A DNA stretch of 64,000 nt, taken from contig OU744453.1 in the NCBI GenBank assembly GCA_916610825.1, positions 4,935,845 to 4,999,844 on the forward strand, given 5' to 3'. The stretch is from Haliclystus octoradiatus. Taxonomy: Eukaryota > Cnidaria > Staurozoa > Stauromedusae > Haliclystidae. Of this stretch, positions 27,701 to 36,312 are shown piece by piece. A program made the translations under genes and the position numbers. Below the pieces are notes generated by a model. That model was not told the DNA's origin. It did no database searches and worked only from the letters and a program-made list of their open reading frames with translations. Numbering within the stretch: position 1 is the stretch's first letter; every line of letters starts with the position of its first letter.

Positions 27701-30700
27701 TGATGTAAGAGTGTAATTTAGGTGCAGCTGCTGTCGGCAGCTCATAGGACTTCATGGGCCAGAAGGTCTATGAACTGCTATCAATATTTTCTGATAAAAC
27801 ATAAACAGCAAAATACATAGCAGAGAATAATGGTTTTGGAATTTGACTGCATTTTTGGTACTGATTTAAGCTTGTCAATATATTGCTCTATATAAGGCAT
27901 TGTATCATAATATAATATGTGATATTGACTGAGGGTTCGTGACAATTTTAATTTGATAAATTAGGATCTATCCTACTTCTTTTGAAACTTAGAATAAAAT
28001 CTGCATGTTTTTATTTTACTTCTGTTCACACATCATCAGAACGATAGTAATTAATTTTCTATTTTTTTATGACCAAGCAAAGTAATATCGTCTACATTGG
28101 CACATTGTCCACAACATACTTTTTTTAAACTTTCACCGGCGTTGCCGGCAACTGATTTCACTGTGTTTTGCTAGTTGTCACTTTCATCTTAATGTAGATT
28201 TAATATTTTATTACTTATCTGATCAGTGTTATATGCATTTGTTTTTCAGAGTGAAAATCCTGGATCTCAAAATTGACGATCAATACTTTAATACACTGTA
28301 GCAATCAATACACTGATATGATAAAGAAATGTTACACTCTGCTCACAAACCATCAAACATTACATGTGGTTGAATATTGATGATTTTACTTGCTGGATGT
28401 AATAACACAAAATGCAGATGAAATTTACTTACAAGCTATACAACAACTTTTCTCTTAAACATTTGGATCTTCTGCTGTTATTTTACAATTATCTATACAT
28501 GCAGTTGTATTCTGGAATTATTATTGACGTTTGGGTATTATTATGATGGACTGATCTTTTTCAATGACCAGCTGATGAATCCAAACTATTACTCTGTTAC
28601 GATTGAATTGTTGCACTGGCTCTCGTCAGGGTTCCAGTGTGACTTTATTATAGATCGTAATTGATTTAAATTAAATGTTTAATCTAATCTAAAATTAATA
28701 TTGTGCTGTAATATGATGATTAACATTGTATAGACAATATTTTGATTAGACTATATGTGCAACATTTTGATAAGCAATCGTAAAAATATCTTAATTCAAG
28801 AAAATATGTTCTTGTTTCAAGAATCTGATGAGAATATTTGATTTGTAGTTCCAAATGCGCTAGCAAATATTATCTTAATTCAAGAAAATATATGCTTATT
28901 TTACGAAAATATATGCTTATTTCAAGAAAATGTTTGCTTATTTCAAGCATATATATGCTTATTTCAAGAATCCAACAATTCTGACTGCACACTATCTTCA
29001 GAAATGAAAGCAAAAAGGGTCTTGTTTTAAGCAAAAATTTGCTCATTTCAAGAAATTAAAGCTGGAAAAGAGAATAATATGTCAAGCAAATTTGTGCTTA
29101 AAATAAGAAAATATAACAAGCAAATTTGTTCTAGGGTAGGAATATTTGCTTCCTATGTGGACAAGTACATTTATTCTTATTTCAAGCAAAATTTCACTTA
29201 TTTCAAGAAATTTTTTTCTTGATTTAAGCACATGGATTTTCCTGTGCATATACATTATATAACGTATAACTATATTTGTATACCTAACAGATATCAATCC
29301 AATTATAGATGATATTGAAAATTGGCACATTGAAAATTGAGATATTGAGAATACGCAGAAAATTATATTACGTAAATATAATTGACTTACCCGTTGAATC
29401 AGGGACACAGTTCAACTGGAAAAAGAAATAATTGAATGAACTTCATTATTTATCAAAATAACGATTATCAATTACAGTTTTACAGGAGTAGCAGACAAAA
29501 TACGATTGCAGTAGAAGTACTCATGTCTCAAGAGGAGCTGGATAGGTGGAAAGGCTTTTCAAAATAGCAGAGTCTATATATATGTGTTTATATTTATTCG
29601 TATTTGTAAAACGTTGTCTTACTGATTGAACATAGGGCTTAATGATAATATTCTGGCTCTATAGTCTCTGCTGGTTGGTAATTTTCTGATGCCTTCACGT
29701 TTTCTCCTTACGTGCCTCTCATGTGCCAAATATCAGTAGCTCACTCAAAACTGTACTTCAATTGCTTAATATCTAATTTCAAAATCAAGATTATCTGCAA
29801 TTCGATGAGGATTTTTATCTTTGCAATGATGAGGCTGAATTTTAAATAACATTAACATCTTCTTGCTCATCTTGAAAGATTCTCAATTCTATAATTAAAA
29901 TACGCATGAGTATAACATAATGACAATACTGTTGATGACTTCTGAACTCTCATATTCGAACTCTGTACTTTAGGACATTGCTAATGAGAATGAAAGTTAC
30001 TGGAGCGAAGTATATAGTCATTTGTGGATTTATCTAAAACTACCTGCATTTCTTTTAGTCAATCGCAATTCAAAACCATTCTCCTTTTGTCAAACAGTTT
30101 CATAGCGTTGTAATAATGAACTACTAGACTTCGTCTACATTACGTATGGATCTTTGTACGGTTGCTTTAGTCAGACTGTTTGATTTATTATTGTCAAATA
30201 CTCTAGAACGATGGCAATATTTGATTGCACGTAGCTACCATTAACGCTACTATAACCATTATATATGACCCGTTTTTGTTGTATTAATGATCTGTGTGAT
30301 TCATGTATTTTTAGTGTACTTGAAGGGGACATCATCTGTTATTCATGTAGAATCCAAGGGTGATAAACCAGGAGTATTTGTATTTGAATTACGAACTGGA
30401 TTGTACAGGATAAAGCTGAATCACTTAAGCGGCGGTCTAGTTTGTCATCAATCTCCTCAACCTATTCAAATGCCATTCGGATGTCACGTTACTGGTCAGA
30501 ATCTGATATATCTTGTCAAAGGTTTTCGAGATAGTGTCGCTGTAGATAAATCTGATTTTTCTGAGTTTGAAGAAGATGCTATGTCAACATCATTTCTATC
30601 TACTTCTGCTTGTTTTAATTTGGTTCAAAATTCAACTTATTCCTTTTGGTATGGTGAAGACTTCAATGATTATACTGAATCTGGTAATTCTGGAAAAACG

Positions 30701-33700
30701 TCATTTGAAATGCTTGTTCAATTGTGTGACGAAGATAACGATTGTGTATGATTGATAAGAAAGATCTGGTTTTTTTTAGCAATAGAACAATGCAAGTAAT
30801 TATTATTTTCAAAAATAATTCCATCAGTATTAACATGAACGAAACACATGAAATAATAGTTCCATTTTTATTTCACGAAATATAGCCGCCTTCTGATTTA
30901 TGTTTCTATTTCCAAGTTCTTCATTAATATTAAAATTCAGATAAATATATCAAACTTAATTAAAATGTATGCATTTATTTATTTTGTTTATAAGTTAATG
31001 AAATTTCACAGCAGTTGATTTATTATACGATGTAATTTCAAATATAAATTTTTCTGGCCAAAATGAGGGCTGTACGATTTCAAGTAATGCAGTTGGTTCT
31101 ATCATAGTCATATAGAAAAAAGCTGGGCCAACTTGTTATTCAAATAGCTGATGTAATTTATATCATTTATCCATTTGTTTCAAAATACTGCTCTATCATC
31201 ATGTGTGGCCTTGGTGTAGTGGTGTAGGGTCTCGGGTTCAATACCTGGCCGGAGCACTATAGGTTGGGGTCAGGAAGGGCATCCGGCTATTAAATGCACA
31301 CCAGCTTCAAAATACTAACAAATTATCCAACCACCCCGGTGAAAAAGAGCAGAGACTAAATAATAAAAGTCAGAGAACCAGACAGTCATGTTTGAATAGA
31401 TTGCCTGATGATCACCTCTGTGTGAAACTTATAGTAGCAAACATGACTGTCTGTTTCTTTGACTTTTATTTTTTATATTTATTCCTATGTATCCAAGGGC
31501 AGTAATGCTTGGTCTAAGATTTGACCAATAAATCATAAGGACATGAAATATAAAAATATGTATGTGCTGTCCCTATATAACTTTATGATGATAAGGATTC
31601 GATAAAAGCATTAGTATTTAAGTAAAGAACATTAATTAATTCCCTTCACAATTTATAAATTCGGAAATCAGTATTTTATAATTTAAAACTAATTTGAAAT
31701 AACTGTTGTGATCATTTCAAATTACATTTAAATATATTTTTCATAGTTAGGGAGATAATTGATTTCATCAAAATCCTATACAACAATTTTTATTGACTGT
31801 AATGTTTATAATAATATAACATCCTTGTTGTAGAATCATCATAATCAAATTATTCACGTGTTCGATAAATTGAGTTTATTAACGCAAATGATTTTTCGAA
31901 GTTGTAATATAGAAGCAAAGCATTCCTAAATGCTACTTATAAGTAATCTGAATCTGAAAAGGACTGATATCAAGTGAGATTCTCTTGGCCTCTCTTCTTT
32001 TTTCTGATTCTATCAGATCACAATTAGTTGGTCAACAATTGACCACATGGTGGCACCGGTACTAACGATTTGTAACCTGAAGGAAATCTGAAAATAATTT
32101 TATGATAGATAAACATATATAGTGCTATTTTATGAATGTGTGTATTTCACTCGCGGTCTCAATTTGCATTTTTACACTTTGTTCCAGCTATATATATCAA
32201 TTCTAAATTCTATTTATGTTTTGCATGTTTACGACTTGCATTATAGCTTGAACACTAAAAGCTAATGCTTGTCACATTTTAAAAATTTGTAAATGCGTGA
32301 ACGTTCGATCCATTTGCAGATATAAATAGCCTGGATAGATCATTGAATTTTGATATACTTGGATTCAGCAGAATATATTCCGGTAAAATTTCCTGCTTGT
32401 AAAAAATAGCTCCAAGTTGTTATGCAGTTGTAAAGCCTAGCGAAACATTTAAATTAAATTTTACAATTTCGATATTTCCGTGGGCCTTTATATAATTACT
32501 TGATACATCCTTGTCATTCTACACCTGCTTAAAACAATAGCAGCAGCGCCCATCGTAAGAGCATCATGACAACAAATAAAGAGACACCTACTTGACAAAA
32601 AGAACGACCATGGCGTTGTAAATATCCTATTTTTGTAAATAATCGTTGATATTGCTTCATGCAATAAGAATCTAGGATAAATTGTTAGTGCAGCTAGCTG
32701 TTTGGACTGCGACGATCATTTTAAGCTATAGTTTGTCACATTTCATAAATTAATAAATACGTGAAAAGAGTACATACATACATACACACAGGCACGCACG
32801 GATCTCTATTTGTATATAGATTGTCATTTGATTGGCACGACAGAATTATTTTTGTTTTGATTGTTTATTAAAATCCTAAATCGAAATCTGAAGCCCCTGC
32901 AGGTACTTTCAACAGATATTTAAACAAGTCCTGTTCGTTTGCAATGTTTTCATGTGTTCAATGGGCAGTTCTGGGGGATTCCGCTTGGCGTTCCATTTTC
33001 ACCTGATCCAAGAAATAGGATTTGAATGTAAATTATAAGGTTTACCTTTACTGTGCTATAGATGTACTTTACGAATTTTGATTGATTAGATATAGTTTTT
33101 TACTCGTGGATAAACTAATTTATGCATTCTGAATTGTCAGGATATGCAAAAACCAAAAGCAGAAAAAGATGTTCGCGGTTTCGTATTAAAATTCCCCACT
33201 ATCCACAAGAGAAATATGATCGATGAAATTCTATTTACATCTTGTTGAGAACGGCAGTAGAAAAATGTTTTGTAACCAAATTACATGATATAAAATTAAC
33301 ATAGCATAATAACTATAATAGCATTAGAAATTGAAGGATTATAATTAGTTGCAAAATTTGCTTAACTGACAATCTTTACTATATGATCAAGTATTGAAAA
33401 CTATATTTAATGTTTAATTTCCATAAATTTCTAGATATCAATTCTGGCGAGATTAGAAGCATGCATGTATTTCAAAACAATCGAAATGAGGAATAAAAGA
33501 TATAATTGTATATAAATCAAATCTGCAACATACCGGCAGATTAATAATAACAGATCCACCAACTTTAATTTCAATGTACGTTTCGATTCTTGCCATATTA
33601 TATAGATAACAGTTTTTGTCAGGAATAATGTATGTTTCATCAAAATACACAGCAACACATCCTTCAGTTGATTTGCATACCATATGACAATGATACATCG

Positions 33701-33893
33701 ATTGATTTAATGTTGACATCATGTGATCAGTATGATTGATATATTTGTCTTTGAAAACACGTCCTCTGTAATCATCTTGATTTGTAAAAATACCATCGCA
33801 ATCCTGATGTAATGCTACATAGTATAGAGCGCCAATTAATTGAATGAGTAATATTTTCCAGAGAATAATATTTACACGAATTGAATCCACCAT
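3614..33893 (-). CDS. Secreted PAN/apple - TSP1 - C-type-lectin-like protein, six exons, 316 aa
   Basis: Exons in coding order: 33893-33534, 29415-29391, 16026-15859, 14915-14799, 4148-3997, 3742-3614 (stop TGA 3616-3614). Intron phases are 0,1,1,1,0 and every join is in frame; the total is 951 nt. The predicted protein has a hydrophobic signal peptide (about residues 9-28), a PAN/apple domain with six cysteines (32, 69, 73, 79, 95, 123), a TSP1 repeat (residues 129-184) and a compact C-type-lectin-like domain (about 209-313) with a YW core at 266-267 and a final PICK motif. NxS/T sites occur at 53, 63, 138 and 195. There is no membrane anchor after the signal peptide, so it should be secreted. 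PAN, TSP1 and lectin folds bind protein or glycan, so an extracellular recognition or adhesion role is an inference. Introns 2 and 4 are swollen by satellite and transposons. The TSP1 donor is ambiguous (15859 or 15856; both keep phase). Confidence 0.8.
3997..4148 (-). CDS. Exon 5: core of the C-type-lectin-like domain
   Basis: The acceptor TTTATTGACAG and donor AAT|GTATGT bracket 152 nt, phase 1 to 0. It encodes a MACSES...EIVKV helix, SNLPE, and TYWVDC. The cysteine, the helix and the YW resemble the first half of a CTLD. A clear paralogue lies at 54575-54442 with the same phases and matching NLPE and YW..C positions. Confidence 0.75.
4494..4607. mobile_element. Hairpin MITE, 114 bp
   Basis: Arms of about 50 bp are inverted copies: the left begins ATATGCATTTATATAG and the right ends TATATAAATGCATAT-like, meeting around CAATGGCGCTTATA/TATAAGCGCCATTG. 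It has no coding capacity. Confidence 0.8.
5235..5965. mobile_element. Foldback element of 0.73 kb
   Basis: Inverted arms extend outward from about 5600. Matching pairs include TTTACACCGGAACT with AGTTCCGGTGTAA, TCGTCCAAATAAA with TTTATTTGGACGA, and GAGCATAGTAGTCAA with TTGACTACCATGCTC. The arms are diverged. No open frame of note. Confidence 0.7.
5966..6373. other. Intergenic block, CRE-like and TCTCGCGA-like motifs at its edge
   Basis: GCTACGTCACACATTCTCGC at 5953-5972 combines a CRE-like TACGTCA with TCTCGCGA. Such motifs occur in animal promoters, but they sit at the border of a foldback element and no transcript start can be shown. Nothing else is seen up to the candidate exon at 6374. 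Confidence 0.2.
6374..6598 (+). CDS. Candidate internal exon with a membrane segment
   Basis: An open frame of 74 codons between a pyrimidine-rich acceptor (ATCTTGCTATAG) and a donor CAAG|GTACAA, phase 1-1. It has a hydrophobic run (LLATLALAMVICIIALW) followed by a polar stretch with two cysteines, as in a type II membrane protein. No neighbouring exons were identified, so this is only a candidate. Confidence 0.25.
7402..7675 (-). repeat. Ty3/gypsy 3' LTR
   Basis: TG...CA ends when read on either strand, and aligned along its length with 13997-14276, sharing TTTATATAACATAATAACAT and AATGAGGCTACATTAC. The two LTRs have diverged clearly, so the insertion is old. Confidence 0.85.
8173..8490 (-). 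pseudogene. ORF at the 3' end of the Ty3/gypsy element
   Basis: A 105-codon acidic frame (many Glu and Asp) lies between integrase and the 3' LTR. It is probably the C-terminal tail of pol after the integrase. No domain was recognised. Confidence 0.45.
8700..9800 (-). pseudogene. Ty3/gypsy integrase
   Basis: In decayed frames a zinc-finger region (YWPKM-like, then C-x2-C remnants near 9400) is followed by GGNEYILLIEAHFIRYM, the start of the DDE core, and a HPQ/ERM-like segment near 8970-9050. Numerous stops. Confidence 0.7.
9877..10430 (-). pseudogene. Ty3/gypsy RNase H region
   Basis: The intact end frame (10101-9877) reads RWISHLSELNFTIKYRPG followed by N-N-D-A-D-C-L-S-R-L-P, the classic Ty3/gypsy RNase H C-terminus. 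The upstream part is broken. Confidence 0.8.
10440..11110 (-). pseudogene. Ty3/gypsy reverse transcriptase
   Basis: Decayed frames show PFGLSNAPAVFQSYMEEA-like sequence, then KFSMIYLEDI in place of the YLDDI active site and VFSKDV. CFTKVDHI and RTYKEADG lie upstream. These are RT motifs of Ty3/gypsy. Several stops and frameshifts are present. Confidence 0.8.
12900..13830 (-). pseudogene. Ty3/gypsy gag-like region
   Basis: Open pieces at 13825-13574 and 13133-12939 lie just after the 5' LTR, where gag should be. The translated pieces are helical and charged, but no zinc knuckle was recognised. The assignment rests on position. Confidence 0.5.
13997..14276 (-). repeat. Ty3/gypsy 5' LTR
   Basis: Direct repeat of 7402-7675, with the same ends and about 280 bp. 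It should hold the promoter of the element; a TATATAAA-like run lies at 14065-14072 on the plus strand only, so no promoter is claimed. Confidence 0.85.
14799..14915 (-). CDS. Exon 4: linker and start of the lectin-like domain
   Basis: The acceptor TCAATTTCAG and donor GAAG|GTAATA bracket 117 nt, phase 1-1, with an open frame. It has cysteines at residues 191 and 209 and ends with QYVIMGEE, which leads into the exon 5 helix the way the first strand of a C-type-lectin domain does. The donor is weaker than the others. Confidence 0.65.
15859..16026 (-). CDS. Exon 3: thrombospondin type 1 repeat
   Basis: After the acceptor TTACTTCTTAG the exon reads VDGQWSEW, then CSVTCGPG, R, C, C-x-G and a final C-x4-C: the W-x2-W and cysteine layout of a TSP1 repeat, with one extra cysteine (164). 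It is a symmetrical 1-1 exon, as TSP1 exons usually are. Two donors in the same phase are possible, ending at 15859 (GTAGTA) or 15856 (GTACGT). No second TSP1 repeat is visible nearby. Confidence 0.85.
16505..16700. repeat. Repeat end with CTTGAAACAAG-type motifs
   Basis: CACAGGAAAATCCATTTGCT opens a stretch with several CTTGTTTTAAG, TTCTTGAATCAAGAA and similar hairpins. The same end occurs inverted at 29227-29244. Confidence 0.5.
16930..19970. repeat. Tandem satellite, 179-bp monomer, about 17 copies
   Basis: A monomer of about 179-180 bp repeats in head-to-tail order, with landmark starts near 17106, 17291, 17471, 17650, 17829, 18008, 18187, 18366, 18544, 18723, 18902, 19081, 19261, 19439, 19618 and 19796. 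Conserved words include GCTGAAATTCCAATTATG and ACTCATGGTAGTTAGTTTAG. The first monomers, left of 17100, are more diverged. Variants recur in a fixed order (see findings). It lies in intron 2 of the main gene. Confidence 0.9.
20189..20617 (+). other. GC-richer block with a strong splice donor
   Basis: This stretch is less AT-rich than its surroundings and has overlapping open frames (20189-20392, about 20395-20600, 20495-20707) ending near a consensus donor, ATAG|GTAAGT at 20617. No frame shows a recognisable domain. It may be an untranslated exon or a decayed gene. It follows directly on the satellite array. Confidence 0.25.
21097..21470. repeat. TIR-element left end with GTGACCCACTTA motifs
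   Basis: It begins GGGCAATTCCATCGTGACCC. The word GTGACCCACTTAC or a close variant occurs near 21112, 21281, 21431 and 21453. It shares the terminal GGGCAATTCCATCGTGA with the element at 21966, but the internal motif differs. Confidence 0.5.
21966..24727. mobile_element. TIR DNA element with seven CGTGATGGAGTTTC motifs
   Basis: The ends GGGCAATTCCAT and ATGGAATTGCCC are inverted and flanked by ATTT on both sides (21962-21965, 24728-24731). The 14-mer CGTGATGGAGTTTC (one copy with T first) occurs at 21978, 23393, 23581, 23603, 23633, 24193 and 24360, all on the plus strand. No transposase frame was recognised. A second element is nested at 22059-23303. Confidence 0.65.
22059..23303. mobile_element. 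Nested TIR element flanked by TA
   Basis: The ends GGGGAGAGCGGGGTGAA and TTTCACCCCGCTCTCCCC are inverted, with TA on either side (22057-22058, 23304-23305). An internal GTGGGGTGAAACGGAATG repeats the end sequence at 22264. The 1.25-kb interior has no recognisable transposase (the open frame at 22776-23015 shows no domain). TA duplication fits Tc1/mariner-like and some other superfamilies. Confidence 0.65.
24798..26197. mobile_element. Foldback element of 1.4 kb
   Basis: Left 24798-24975 and right 26012-26197 are inverted copies, sharing AAATGGGGTCCCAAGGCCCC and CATGAAAGTTTGAAATGTTA. A second inner pair (AACTCGAGAAGGTCATTCTG at 25247 and its inverse near 25945) shows the arms continue inward. 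The open frame at 24716-24928 lies mostly in the left arm and is a shadow. Confidence 0.75.
26198..28786. other. AT-rich intron sequence, no gene seen
   Basis: This is part of intron 2 of the main gene. A short stretch, TACAGTGGAACCCGCTGTGC at 26965, looks like one end of a pogo/Tigger-type transposon, without a clear partner. No exon was found on either strand. Confidence 0.3.
28787..29248. repeat. Repeat with arrayed GCTTATTTCAAGAA motifs
   Basis: At least eight variants of TGCTTATTTCAAG(AAA) lie between 28800 and 29220. The right end ATGGATTTTCCTGTG is the inverse of the end at 16505. It is a non-autonomous repeat of unknown type. Confidence 0.5.
29391..29415 (-). CDS. Exon 2: 25-nt micro-exon with the sixth PAN cysteine
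   Basis: A pyrimidine-rich acceptor ending TTTTTCCAG and a perfect GTAAGT donor bracket 25 nt that read LNCVPDST plus one base. It starts in phase 0 and ends in phase 1, exactly what is needed to join exon 1 to the TSP1 exon. The cysteine at residue 123 completes the six-cysteine PAN pattern. It would be missed by most gene finders. Confidence 0.75.
30287..30751 (+). CDS. ORF for a possible secreted protein, antisense within intron 1
   Basis: An uninterrupted 154-codon frame from ATG 30287 to TGA 30751, far longer than expected in DNA this AT-rich. The first 14 residues are hydrophobic and could be a signal peptide. Alternatively the ATG is intronic and a TATTTTTAG acceptor at 30303 starts a terminal exon in phase 1. 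The mature part has five cysteines (two in the middle, one about 30 residues further on in the Ser/Thr-rich part, two at the C-terminal end) and many Ser, Asp and Glu residues. I do not recognise a family. A TATATAT stands at 30261, too close to the ATG for an ordinary leader. It lies opposite intron 1 of the main minus-strand gene. Confidence 0.5.
   Translation: MICVIHVFLVYLKGTSSVIHVESKGDKPGVFVFELRTGLYRIKLNHLSGGLVCHQSPQPIQMPFGCHVTGQNLIYLVKGFRDSVAVDKSDFSEFEEDAMSTSFLSTSACFNLVQNSTYSFWYGEDFNDYTESGNSGKTSFEMLVQLCDEDNDCV
31207..31361 (+). mobile_element. tRNA-derived SINE, second family
   Basis: It starts GGCCTTGGTGTAGTGG and has a B-box-like GGGTTCAATACC. The tail reads AGCTTCAAAATACTAACAAA. The tRNA-like head is internally shortened compared with the copy at 36200. 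The element runs into the 109-bp hairpin. Confidence 0.65.
31362..31470. mobile_element. Short hairpin element related to the 1.3-2.2 kb foldback
   Basis: The ends AATAAAAGTCAGAG and CTTTGACTTTTATT are inverted, and a 12-bp core (CAGACAGTCATG) is repeated in inverse near the other end. The loop holds TTGCCTGATGATCACC, as in the end of the large foldback at 2098-2114. It directly follows a SINE copy. Confidence 0.65.
32700..32822 (+). repeat. Possible non-LTR retroelement 3' tail
   Basis: TTTGTCACATTTCATAAATT and a run of ACATACATACATACACACAG lead to CTATTTGTATATAGA. A related TTGTCACATTTTAAAAATTT lies at 32271. Such tails are common at the 3' ends of RTE-like LINEs; no coding part is present. 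Confidence 0.3.
33534..33893 (-). CDS. Exon 1: signal peptide and PAN/apple domain
   Basis: The ATG at 33893 opens 120 codons ending at a CCG|GTATGT donor (phase 0). Residues 9-28 are hydrophobic, as in a signal peptide. The rest carries five of the six PAN/apple cysteines (32, 69, 73, 79, 95) with the typical CxxxC pair followed by a further cysteine six residues on, and a C-Y-L-Y segment. The reading frame runs on past the donor for about 27 codons, but the strong donor and the fit to exon 2 favour splicing. This is the most upstream exon seen. A non-coding 5' exon cannot be excluded. Confidence 0.8.
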
Positions 33894-35026
33894 GTTTATT
33901 AAATATATATTTTAATCGATTTGTTTTATTACAACATCATATTGAAGAGAGAATATCTTCTAAATTAATTTTTTGAATCAATATTTTTTAAACATGCGAT
34001 GCGCTATTCAGTGTTGAAATTGAAATACAAAAGTAGTGATATTTTCAGAATATGTTATTGAATTTCCAAACAGGTCCTCAGAATATATAACACGACGCTG
34101 AAACTGTGGCAACGAAACAAAACAGGCAGATGCCATTGTTAAACAACAACAAAGATAAATGTGCGTTTATATGTTAATTAAGGAACAAGCACTTGCGTTT
34201 GAATATCAGCCGAATTACGATTTTGTATATTGACATTCAAAATTACAGGTGCAACTATCTGAGATACACTTGTGAACCATGAACAATATTTCCCTTTCAT
34301 GCTATATAAGTTATATTCAGCAATTTCTAAACATTTTAGAGATTTCAATTTTCATTCATATAATTGTTTTGCAAGAGACTATCTAAGGAGCAATCCATTC
34401 TAACAAAAGTGTACGTGATCAGGGGAGAGAAATAATACGGAAAGAGTACATCTGCTTTTTTACTTGCTCTGTACTTCTTTCTGAATGATGAGAAAAAGCT
34501 TGTATTATTTATTAAAGTGGGAATAAACCCCCAGACTATCTTTACATATGTATTAGAACCCGACGTGAAAAAAACAATGGTGTAATTTTATTTCGAACTG
34601 GAAATTATATTTTGGACCATCTTGGTGAAAAATGCTTTCAAAGTGGTGTTTTGACCAAAATGTCACTGAAGAAAAAAAAAGGGATTGGATCTAGCTTTAT
34701 GATGACTAAGTTACAAGTCGTGTGATTTTTTAATTGACTTTAGATTGTATTAATTACGCGATGTTAAGTTTGAGATGGCTTAGCGCTGTAATGGCAATTT
34801 AACTTTTCTCTTCCACAAAACTGAGGTAAGGATGAACCTATAAACTTAAGAGTATAGCAAAATTGCAGATGATTCAGTTATTTTAAAGTTCATGAATTCG
34901 AAGATAAAAATTAAAGTCAGAATACGTTTCATTCGTAGCGCGCGTTATACAGATTATATTTTGACATATCATTCTCATACATCTTCGACACATATCAAAA
35001 TATTCTATGGTTAACACAATAGCCTG
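33894..35026. other. Upstream region of the main gene
   Basis: AT-rich sequence before the ATG at 33893. ATATATATTTAATAAAC stands immediately before the ATG, too close to act as a TATA box for this start. No promoter can be placed. Confidence 0.2.
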
Positions 35027-35229
35027 TTATAAGTAGAATTTATTGTTGTAGGAAAATGTCTGAACTGAAAATGGAGTATTCTTTTGAGGGTAAAAATCAT
35101 AATGTATTGTGGAAAACGCTGTAAGAACGCCATAGCCGTCGGCTTTACAGTCCTCTTTTGACAGAAACGAAATCTGTCCATCTGATTTATCGTCTCTAGA
35201 AAGGTATTTTGTGCAAAGTAACTTCTGCA
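35027..35229 (-). CDS. Candidate terminal exon, unknown protein
   Basis: A 66-codon open frame ending in TAA follows an acceptor-like GTAATACAG at 35230. It starts in phase 1. Its composition looks protein-like (LSRDDKSDGQISFLSKEDC and so on), but the pyrimidine tract is weak, no AATAAA was seen and no upstream exon was found. It lies about 1.1 kb upstream of exon 1 of the main gene, on the same strand. It may be a chance frame. Confidence 0.28.
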
Positions 35230-36199
35230 CTGTATTACAGCATTTTATAAACTACAGATTGTGACGACATGATGCTTACATGTTCTACTTTCTAGACAAA
35301 GGAATGAATACTGGACTGGTAAAATAATTTGGTGGCGTATGTATAATCAGGAACTAGACTTCACATTGCAAAATCCTATTTTGTTAGTCAGATAACGTTG
35401 ATAGAGAGGATAAAAATTTATGCAATGCAGATATACCGCAAAACTGAAAAATGATAGAATATGCATTACTGTAGCTCTAGTATACGGCTGTAAACTTGAA
35501 TAAGAACGTCCGTGCTCTCTATCAGTTTTGTACTATTTTCTGATATTTTATAGAATTTTACAGAGTAATGTGCTGAAGGGTTTTCAATGGTTTTACAACA
35601 ATTGAATGGTTGGAATTCAAAACAGTCCCAACAGATCGAAACACTTCGTTAGAATATTTACTCACGAACAACTTGTGCAGATAAAGTTAAAAATAATCTG
35701 TTTGGAGTACTCTGGTCAAGAAATAATTGCCATGGCATTCTTAAGTTTTTGCTTCAGATCATGCTTTTTAAGCAGCCACGTCCCGGACTAGTGATAATTC
35801 TTTAAATTGATGTAAATTAAAAAAGTCCCAAATTCAATACATGCATGATATAATGTGAAAAGTTATAAATTCCTTGTATAAAAGATTCAACTGTGTTCAT
35901 TCTTTATCTTACTTGATGATAATTTTAGAGCAAAATGGAACTGCCTGAAATTACTGTGTCTTGTTCTTATCGCTGATCAACATAATGAATTTAAATTTCA
36001 GTAATTCTTATTCAATATAATTCTTATTCAATATACTTATTATTTATATACTATATCAATGACAGACGTGAGTAGGACTATATTTGAAGCTTCTCAATAC
36101 TTGCGTTTTTCTTGGCAATATCTCACCTTAACTTCATAATATGAGATGACAAGTACAGATAGTATCACATGCGATAAAGGTGTCCTTAACTCAATCATC
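35230..36199. other. AT-rich sequence, no gene seen
   Basis: No exon, repeat boundary or long frame could be supported between the candidate exon at 35229 and the split SINE. Confidence 0.3.
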
Positions 36200-36312
36200 G
36201 GCCTTGGTGTAGTGGCTAGATCGTAGGACCACGGCCTGCAGAGCCTCGGGTTCAATCCCTGGTCAGAGCACTATAGGTTATGGCGGCGTCATTAAAGGCA
36301 TTCGGCTAGTAA
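36200..36312 (+). mobile_element. SINE, 5' part of a copy split by an insertion
   Basis: The head GGCCTTGGTGTAGTGGCTAG and B box GGGTTCAATCCC give a good Pol III promoter. It stops at GGCTAGTAA, where a DNA element begins. The matching 3' part continues at 40421. The uninterrupted copy at 31207 shows that the two parts belong together. Confidence 0.75.
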
